Shown here: positions 56,836 through 64,000 of the stretch, piece by piece
How positions within the stretch are numbered: position 1 is the stretch's first letter
Layout: each line of letters begins with the position of its first letter
Assembly (NCBI GenBank): GCA_963854835.1
Contig: OY978525.1
Location: 99,589,388 to 99,653,387 of the forward strand
Length of the DNA: 64,000 nt
Direction: 5' to 3'
From: Megamerina dolium
Taxonomy: Eukaryota; Arthropoda; Insecta; Diptera; Megamerinidae
The notes under the pieces: model-generated
Database searches by the model: none
Told to the model about the DNA's origin: nothing
What the model saw: the letters and a program-made list of their open reading frames with translations, nothing else
Program-made: the position numbers and the translations under genes

Positions 56836-59365
56836 TGTTACACTCGATTTATAAACGTTTAATCTTATAACACTCAAATTGAAAATAAAAATTGTACAAT
56901 AGCCCAAGGCCCTTTTTAAATTATTTGTCGGCAAGGAGTTACTGGATTATTGTTTACGAAAACTACCTTTTTAAAACTTCAATAAAGCTGTCAGCGAAAC
57001 AACACATTATCATTGCTTGAAAAACAATTTACTTTATAATTTAGCCAGTTTGCTCCATTGTCGTCTCAGCCATTTAATTCGTCTGTAGATTTTTTTGTGA
57101 TTTTTATTATTATTTTTTTTTTTCGTCTGTTTGCTTATATTGCATTCAATAAAATCAATAATCCGTATGACAATTGTGAAATGAAAGCAGCATCTGAACA
57201 ATAATAAAAATGGTAACAATAATAACAACAATATCGAAAAGAATCAGTAACAATAGTAACAATAACAATAACAAAGTCAACACAATCAATGATGTATAAA
57301 CAGCAGCAGCAGCAATGGTAGCATAGAAAAGGCAATACCTAAATACTAATAGAAATGGAAGGAGAATGGACCTAAACCAAACCATCCAGCCAAGCAATAA
57401 TAACAATGGTAAAGAGCCTATTAAACAATGTTAGCAAGTTTGTGGTGTTGTTGTGGTTCATGTGAAGTTGCATATATGTAACTATATATAGTACATATAT
57501 GCGTATGTATAGGTAGGCATATATATGTATGTATAATAGGTAGTTATTGCATGTTTCTGTGTATATGTATTGTGCGTTATTTAATCCTTTTCACATGTAC
57601 AGGCGCATTCATTCCTACATGCAGTAATAATACGCCTATGTACGGATTATTGTATGTTATGATATGCTAGAACTGTATTGAAAATCGAAAAACAACAAAA
57701 CAATTGCTCTTTTTAAATATACAAAATGTTGTGCTTCTCTTTTTTTTTTATTTTATCCCTCTTTATCGTACATTTGAAGGAAGGTACAATGAACGAAAAA
57801 TTGAAAAAAAAAAAAAGTGTATAGAAATAATTTTTTTATGTGTAAAGGAATGATGTATAGAATTGTATACGGCCATTAAACTTTTGATATGTTATACATG
57901 TATTAGTCTATGTGTATGAATGTATATGCGATAGTGTACAGAAGCATCATCGTACTCATACCTTATACTGGTATTTGTATATGAATTAACAAAAAAAAGA
58001 GAAAACTTTTCACATTCCATTTAAAATGATTCTCGTTAAAGAAAAGCATTAAAAAGCACACGGAAAGAATGAATGAACGAATGAGTGAATGCATAAACAA
58101 CAAAATACGAATTATAATGTATTTTCACACAGACCTACAGTCGTACAGTATGTCCAATGAGCAGGGAAAAACTAACCAACAACAAAGTGATATTCAGAGA
58201 AAAAAAACATAACGAAATTCAATGGAAACAATTGTGGCAATGCTTTCAAACAAAATTTGTTGGTTTTTAACGATTATGCTATTGTGAAATTTTGAGTTTT
58301 TCTTTTACATTTTTGCTCTCAAATATTTTTCCCCCATTTATTCAATATTTACAAGTTGAAACTATTGTATATAAAATAGGCATATTCGTAGTGCTTACAA
58401 TATTAATGCAAATGGGGGAAAAAGATGCATACAAATTTTCGGACAAATATTTTATTTACATACATTCATTAAAGATACAGAATAAAAAAGATATTTATCA
58501 TAAATAAATTGCCAACAAATATATGGTGAATATTTTAAAAGTGGAAACAAACATGTGAAAAACTTTAATCACTACATTGCATGAAAAACTATTTGATTGA
58601 TGAAAACATTTTGTCCAAATCTCTTATAATACTAATAACATTGTGAATATAATTTTTATAAACAATTTGAAATCACAATTAAGCCTTAAGCCTTTCCCGA
58701 TTTCCAGTGTAGTAGCGCATCCCATTTTGCTGCTTTTACATTATTTTCAAAAATTATTACATATTTTTATTTTCGATAGAATTATAAAAAAGACTGAATT
58801 TTAAAATATTGTACTAATACGATTATGTATGCTGCCAATAACGTTCAATTACCATTAACATGCACGTATTTTCATGCGATTACTGTTGATTATCGCATAG
58901 TGGAATTTTTGCGCAAACAATTTAAACGGATTATAAATTAAGCTTAATAAAAATTTCACAATTAAATCAAATAATAATTTAAAAGAGAATAAAAATCAAT
59001 TAATAACAACTGAAATCCAATTAGATTAAGAGCAATATTAAAAAAAATTGTTCAAATAATTCCAAAAGAGAATAATAATAGATAATGATAATTAAATTCA
59101 AAATATAACTCAGGTTTCATTTAATAATAACATTAAATAATATTAACAAAAAAAAACAATTGTGAATGTATAGATTCAATATTAAAAAGCTTTTGTTATG
59201 ACAATTCTTTCTTTTAGAAATTCTACAAAAAATAATTTTTAATAATTCTTCATGCGTACTACTAATTAATTGGCAAGCATCAATACAAAATTGAAGCTGA
59301 ATGTTCTTTTGTTTTAAATGTTCTGAAACGGACGAAATTTCATATAATGGGATGGTATGGCGTAG
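56836..59365. other. Gene-free stretch
   Basis: 57180-57420 is rich in AAT, AAC and CAG triplets and gives Val/Leu/Ile-rich chance ORFs on the minus strand. Otherwise AT-rich with TA/TG microsatellite-like text. Confidence 0.5.
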
Positions 59366-59529
59366 TGGCGTAGCCAGTAAAGGGGATAAGGGGGAAAAAG
59401 AAAAATAATAATATATATTAAATATATAAAATATATTAAATAATAGATATTTAAAAATCGTTCATTAAAATTTGTTTGTTCTACATCTTTTTCAATAAAT
59501 CCCCCCCTTGTCAAAATCCTGGATACGCA
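59366..59529. mobile_element. Candidate 164-bp MITE
   Basis: Left end TGGCGTAGCCAGTAAAGGGG and right end read inward on the other strand, TGCGTATCCAGGATTTTGAC, share (T)G.CGTA.CCAG. Each is followed by a run of G (AAGGGGGA and AAGGGGGGG). The inverted ends are imperfect; the interior is AT-rich and non-coding. Confidence 0.5.
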
Positions 59530-59784
59530 TATACCTGGATAGGTAATTATAAAGTTCGTATCAAAAATTATCCGAAGCGACTTGTTGAAAACGAATAATC
59601 ATGAATAATTACCGTATATTGACTAAGAAAAGGTTCTACATCTAGATATCGAATTCCTAATTCCAATTAAACATAAAAAATGATTTTAAACAAATTAAAA
59701 AAAAAAAATTAATAGACAAATTATAAGTTATATTAAGTTGCCACTTCGATCCAAGTTCCAAACAAGATTTATTTATTCATACGG

Positions 59785-59935
59785 CGACCAATTGTCGATA
59801 ATTCACCCACACAAAATGCCATAAAAAGACTTCTGAATGAGCTATGTGCAAAACTTCAGAAATAGTAATATCGTAGAATTAGAATCGAACCATATAAGTA
59901 GGTCCTCTTCAATAATGTCCAAATTCTTGAATTTT
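59785..59935 (+). mobile_element. Old SINE body fragment
   Basis: Aligns with the SINE body: AATTGTCGATAATTC, AAATGCCATAAAAAGACTTC, GAGCTATGTGCAAAACTTCA, GAAATAGTAATATCG, ATATAAGTAGGTCC and AATAATGTCCAAATTC. Head and tail absent. Confidence 0.6.
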
Positions 59936-60889
59936 AATGGATTACATTTCCTTCAATTATTCCATGCGTTTTTCATCAGTTCATCAGTTCATCATCGCTG
60001 TAATTCTTCTTTTCATCAATAGCTGTTTGATTTCACGATTGAACTCTGTTAAATTGTTGTTTTTTTTTTCAAATATAAAATTAATTTGTAATGTTTGCCT
60101 TTATTCTCTTTCATTTTAAATTGTATAAAAATTTACATATTTTGTTAAATTAAAAACAAACACAATCTTTTTACGACCAATTACATCTTAAACTTATTCA
60201 GAAAATCTGCAAAAATCCAGTATTTCATAATCCACAACGTGATATAATTTATTTACAATTTTTGTTTTTTCATTGTCATACAAAAATATCTTTTAGAAAA
60301 ATTCCATAACTTATGAGCTACAATTCAATGCGCAATAAGCACTTTTTATAATAATTTTTTATTATTTATTTATTTTTGTTATTTTTTTTTTTTTGTACAA
60401 AAGCACTCATTACATTCTGTGATTTTCTATTATACAGCGCGTTCAAATTTAATTCAAAACAATAGCTTTTAATTCAAGATCAATTATATTGAACTTGTTG
60501 GTTGAGAGGCTTGTCTGAAGTGATTTTACTTTTTTTTTTTTTTTTTGTGTGTGTCACTGTAAAATTTGTAGGTATATTCATGTGTGGGCGCCATAAATAT
60601 CATATGCAGCTATATGCAAGGACAAATAAAATAATAAAATTAAATTGATGCTTAATTGAAGTAACGATTACATACGTGTGTGTGTATATGTGTGATCAAA
60701 AAGTTTATGCAGCTGAACCGTCGTCGACATCAACTGCTGGAATCACGCCAAGAGAATCAAAAATTTGGCGATACAGAAGCGTCAATTCACCATTTGAAGA
60801 ACTTCTTGACATCACCGGAATATCGTTTGGGTCGATTTAATAGATTTTAAAATAACAATTGGAATCTGGAGGCTTTTACTATCGTTTAG
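59936..60889. other. Gene-free stretch with long poly-T tracts
   Basis: Poly-T at 60058-60070, 60367-60395 and 60530-60547; nothing else recognised. The text at 60690-60850 may be the upstream part of the next relic. Confidence 0.4.
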
Positions 60890-61110
60890 GTTGAAAAGAC
60901 TCTTATTTGTCAGCTATCCTGAAGAAGAGAGGCGTGCTAACATCTATGAAGAGATATTTTCCGACACTAAACCAGTCATGAAATACATCATCACGGGCGA
61001 TGAGTCTTGAATCTACACCTACGACCCAGTAACATTCTACCAAATGAGCGAATATAATGCCAAAGTTAATGAAAGATCGAAAAAATTGCATTAAAACAAC
61101 CACGACCATT
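60890..61110 (+). mobile_element. Mariner-like transposase scrap
   Basis: Plus frame reads LSSYPEEERRANIYEEIFSD-like text, TKPVMKYIITGDES, a stop and IYTYDPVTFYQMSEYNAKVN. I-TGDE-W-Y-YDP-T is the first-Asp block of a mariner transposase. Nothing of the second and third Asp blocks remains. Confidence 0.7.
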
Positions 61111-62304
61111 TGAACAAATTTTTTCGATTTCTTGCTTCAATTCCACAATATACATTTCAAAATTTGCACAAACTTTCTGACCTCAGCAGTGTATTTCTAT
61201 TTAACTCAAATCAGCAAAGTCATCTATTCATCATCATTAATTTTAATTAATATTGTGTTTAGAATAATATATATGGCTCATAAATAATTGATCATTATAT
61301 GAGTGTGTGTGTGTATGTAATAAACAAAATATGTATGTGTTGTACAATAATTAGTTACCACGTTCGTAAAATGTTGTCAGTACAATATTTAATATTTAAA
61401 TTTGTTTCAAACTCAAATTTAATTTATCTTTAAAATAAATCACAAACAAACAACATGAAGCATATATTTACATACAAGTGCATATAAATTATAAGTCATA
61501 AGTATGTAAAATTTTGCAAAAAAATTTTTTTTCTTTTTTGTAACTATTATATTATATTCTCCCCTTTTTTTTTTTGGTGCACTACCATACATACCAAAAA
61601 TAAAAACATAACCGAAAATTTGGTTATCAAAAACTGCCAGCTACAGAAATACATGTGGTAGGCATGAATAATGAGAGTATATACATTTTTCACAAAAAAA
61701 AAAACACACACACACATACACACATTACATATGTATTATTTATGACAAAAAGTTGTCAGTGTTAGTCAATGTTATTTTTGCATAATACAATATATGTATA
61801 TACCACTATACACGAGTAGCAAAGTATGCATTTTGCATCACTGCAATGGTAATTTTTAATTTTTTTTTTCATTTTAGTTGGTTGCATACACAAGCCAAAA
61901 CAACATGCTACACATGCCACTAACAAGAGAAGCATCATCATTAGCATCCCACATTATGCCATACACTTATTGTATGGACAAAAAAATCAATGCAACTAAA
62001 TATGTTATGCACTGTAGTTAGTTCTTTTTTTTTTTTGTTTTTTTTTGTATACATAAATGTATGTTCTTCATTGAAATAAATTGTTAAATAATGAAGTGAA
62101 CTTTTGTAACAAAAATAAACCAAAAAATAATCACAACAACTAAAAGTTGTAAGTAAATGAATTATAGAATATGCAAATATAATTGATTGGGACCCTAATG
62201 ACTCAGAACTTTCAGCTATGCAGCTGAGAGCGATAATTTGTATTTGAAGGCTTGCAATTTGGAATTTGAACATTGTGAATTAATTTTGGACTATAATTTG
62301 ATCA
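61111..62304. other. Gene-free AT-rich stretch
   Basis: Poly-T and CA runs (CA at 61706-61722); nothing recognised. Confidence 0.5.
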
Positions 62305-62306
62305 TA

Positions 62307-63392
62307 TAAAGTGTAGTAAAAACAAATCCATTATTTTTCCAATAGATGGTTTTAGTAATCTGTATCTCGCGTTGTACAAGTTCGATCGGGTTACGCTGGA
62401 TGGCGTTAGAAAGATAGGATTTCGTATTAAATAAACTTTCTAGGCAGTTTTGTGATTGCTTGACTCAGTATTGTTTGAGCACACGTCAAAGATGGACACC
62501 AGTAAAGAGAATATACGCCATATTTTACAGTTTTTCTTCGATAAAAGCGAAAACGCAAGCCAGACGGCTGAAAATGTGAATAGTGTTCATAGTCCTGATA
62601 CTGTAACAGCGCATCACGTGCAATTTTGGTTTCGCACCACGCTCTGGAAGGCTAATTGTCGAAAATATCGATAATTGAGTCTGACCGCCTTGTAAGCACT
62701 GTTTCTATTGCCCAGGAGCTAAACATTGCACGTTTAGAACCATTTAAATAAGGTTGGATACAAAAAGAAGCTCGATGTATGGGTGCCACAGGAGTTAACA
62801 CAAAAAAACATCATGGACTGAATTTCCATTTCTGAATCGCTGCTGAATCGCAACAAAATCGATCCATTTCTGAAGCGGATGGTTACTGGTGATAAAAAGT
62901 GGGTCACTTACGACAACGTCAAGCGAAAACGATCGTGGTCGAATCGCGGTGATCCGGCGCAAACGGTGGCCAAGCCAGGATCGACGGTCGGGAAGGTTTT
63001 GCTATGTGTTTGGTGGGACTGGCAGGGAATCATATACTATGAGCTGCTCCCCTACGGCCAAACTATTAATTCGGACCTTTACTGTCAACAATTTGACCGT
63101 CTGAAGGAAGCAATCGCCCAGAAGCGGTCAGCTTTGGCCAATAGGAGAGGAATTGTGTTCCATCACGACAACGCCAGGCCAGACACATCGATAGTGACTC
63201 GCTAGAAACTTCGGGAGCTTGGTTGGGAGGTTCTTATGCATACACCTTATAGTCCGGACATGGCACCAAGTGATTACTACCTGTCCAGGCTGTGGCGAAT
63301 GATTTTGCTGGTGAAATCGGATCATTCTAACTATGCTAAATAAAACCTTCAATTTAATGCAAAAATAATGGATTTCTTTTTACTAGACCTTA
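62307..63392 (+). mobile_element. Mariner element (mellifera-type) with both ends, internally deleted
   Basis: Inverted ends TAAAGTGTAGTAAAAACAAA (62307) and, read inward from the right, TAAGGTCTAGTAAAAAGAAA (from 63392) lie between TA dinucleotides (62305-62306 and 63393-63394). The transposase starts at an ATG at 62492 (MDTSKENIRHILQFFFDK) and keeps ENASQTAENVNSVHSPDTVT. It loses part of the second helix-turn-helix, then has FLKRMVTGDKKWVTYDNV (the catalytic Asp position is present, the following Glu is changed: GDKKW), KVLLCVWWDWQGIIYYELLP and VFHHDNARPDTSIVTR-stop. The third block YSPDMAPSDYYL follows in another frame. The C-terminus is deleted after MILLVK, so at 1,086 bp it is shorter than the usual roughly 1.3 kb of mariners. 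Inactive but could be mobilised in trans. Confidence 0.9.
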
Positions 63393-63394
63393 TA

Positions 63395-64000
63395 TACGCA
63401 TCATACTCTTAGATTAATTTTAAATGGCAAACAAATAAGAAATTTTAATAAAAGAGAATTGTGAAAATACATATAATAAATAGCACAAAAATAACAACCA
63501 CAAAAAAAATGTATCTATTTAAAAGGGAAACTCATAGTAATCAACTTATCATCAGATTAAAACACTTTCATATTAAATATTGTACATTCGTGTGTACTTA
63601 AATAATATTTACACATTCACATAGACACTTTGACGACAGCAAAGCATTTCATAATCTCATCTCTGGCATGTCATACATGCTATGACAATATTTGATATAC
63701 GTAAGTATGTAACTACATATCATATCAATATTCACTGACCACATCCATATTTATGGTGATACGTACAACATACGTATGGCATCATCATAGAAACACGTAA
63801 ACAAAAACACAAATATAATTTGTGTGCCACCAACATGCCACCATCATGTTATGATGCATTGGACAACCAGCATTCGGATATTGCTATTACAATGTACACA
63901 CACACACACACACACACATGTCTATATATATATAAGTTGTGCTTAAAATACAATGTAAACACACAACATACCACATACCACCCATATGTCAAACATATTA
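63395..64000. other. Gene-free stretch
   Basis: AT-rich with a CA microsatellite near the end; nothing recognised. Confidence 0.5.
63895..63918. repeat. (CA)n microsatellite
   Basis: Pure run of about twelve CA units. Confidence 0.95.

Noticed and set aside
57034..57406. Val/Leu/Ile-rich minus ORFs that look like membrane proteins
   Set aside because: They translate AAT/AAC/CAG-type triplet repeats; hydrophobicity follows from base composition.

Overview
This is an AT-rich nuclear window from an insect, most likely a higher fly and plausibly a tephritid-type fruit fly. The pointers are long CAA/CAG and GT/CA microsatellites, a polyglutamine-coding exon, and a dense load of Tc1/mariner transposons, non-LTR retrotransposons and tRNA-derived SINEs. 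The species call is inference; nothing here fixes it. No bacterial operon, CRISPR array, rRNA or functional tRNA gene is seen.

The only host coding sequence I can defend is at the left edge (1..288, minus): the first 96 codons of a Gln/His/Asn-rich protein that runs off the window, with a likely 3' splice site at about 403. Almost everything else is intergenic or intronic DNA holding transposon wreckage.

Layout: 0.5-0.9 kb, an 18-bp tandem repeat and a cluster of AP-1-type heptamers; 1.15-1.8 kb, mariner/IS630-type relic; 4.1-4.8 kb, array of about 150-bp monomers followed by an old SINE; 5.6-6.1 kb, a 60-bp minisatellite and a mariner C-terminal scrap; 6.46-7.45 kb, a SINE inserted into the tail of a LINE fragment; 9.66-10.6 kb, second 153-bp array fused to a 5'-truncated mellifera-type mariner (to 11.6 kb); 13.5-15.5 kb, diverged repeats, a double-headed SINE and mariner ends; 16.6-19.25 kb, a piggyBac-like relic, three Tc1-like relics and a SINE packed together; 20.43-22.34 kb, a young 5'-truncated RTE-like LINE with an intact reverse transcriptase frame and a 14-bp target duplication; 25.0-25.8 kb, a long direct repeat with piggyBac-like termini; 29.1-30.3 kb, composite mariner; 31.7-35.0 kb, a large foldback element built from 155-bp monomers with a SINE in one arm; 43.3-45.6 kb, Jockey-like LINE and mauritiana-type mariner relics; 51.3-52.7 kb, a decayed foldback relative and a second RTE-like copy; 54.9-56.8 kb, two SINEs and a mariner relic; 59.4-61.1 kb, a small MITE, SINE and mariner scraps; 62.3-63.4 kb, a second mellifera-type mariner with both ends.

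The most interesting structure is the shared ~150-155-bp repeat family. Two free-standing arrays (4.1 and 9.7 kb), the arms of the foldback element (31.7-35.0 kb) and a relic (51.3 kb) carry the same core (TTTGTATGGG followed by GGCGTGG) with nearly constant spacing. A tRNA-derived SINE family has about nine copies, and its 3' end shares the octamer GCCACATA plus a short tandem tail with the RTE-like LINE, which suggests a SINE-LINE partnership. All family assignments come from reading translations and motifs by eye; no database search was possible.
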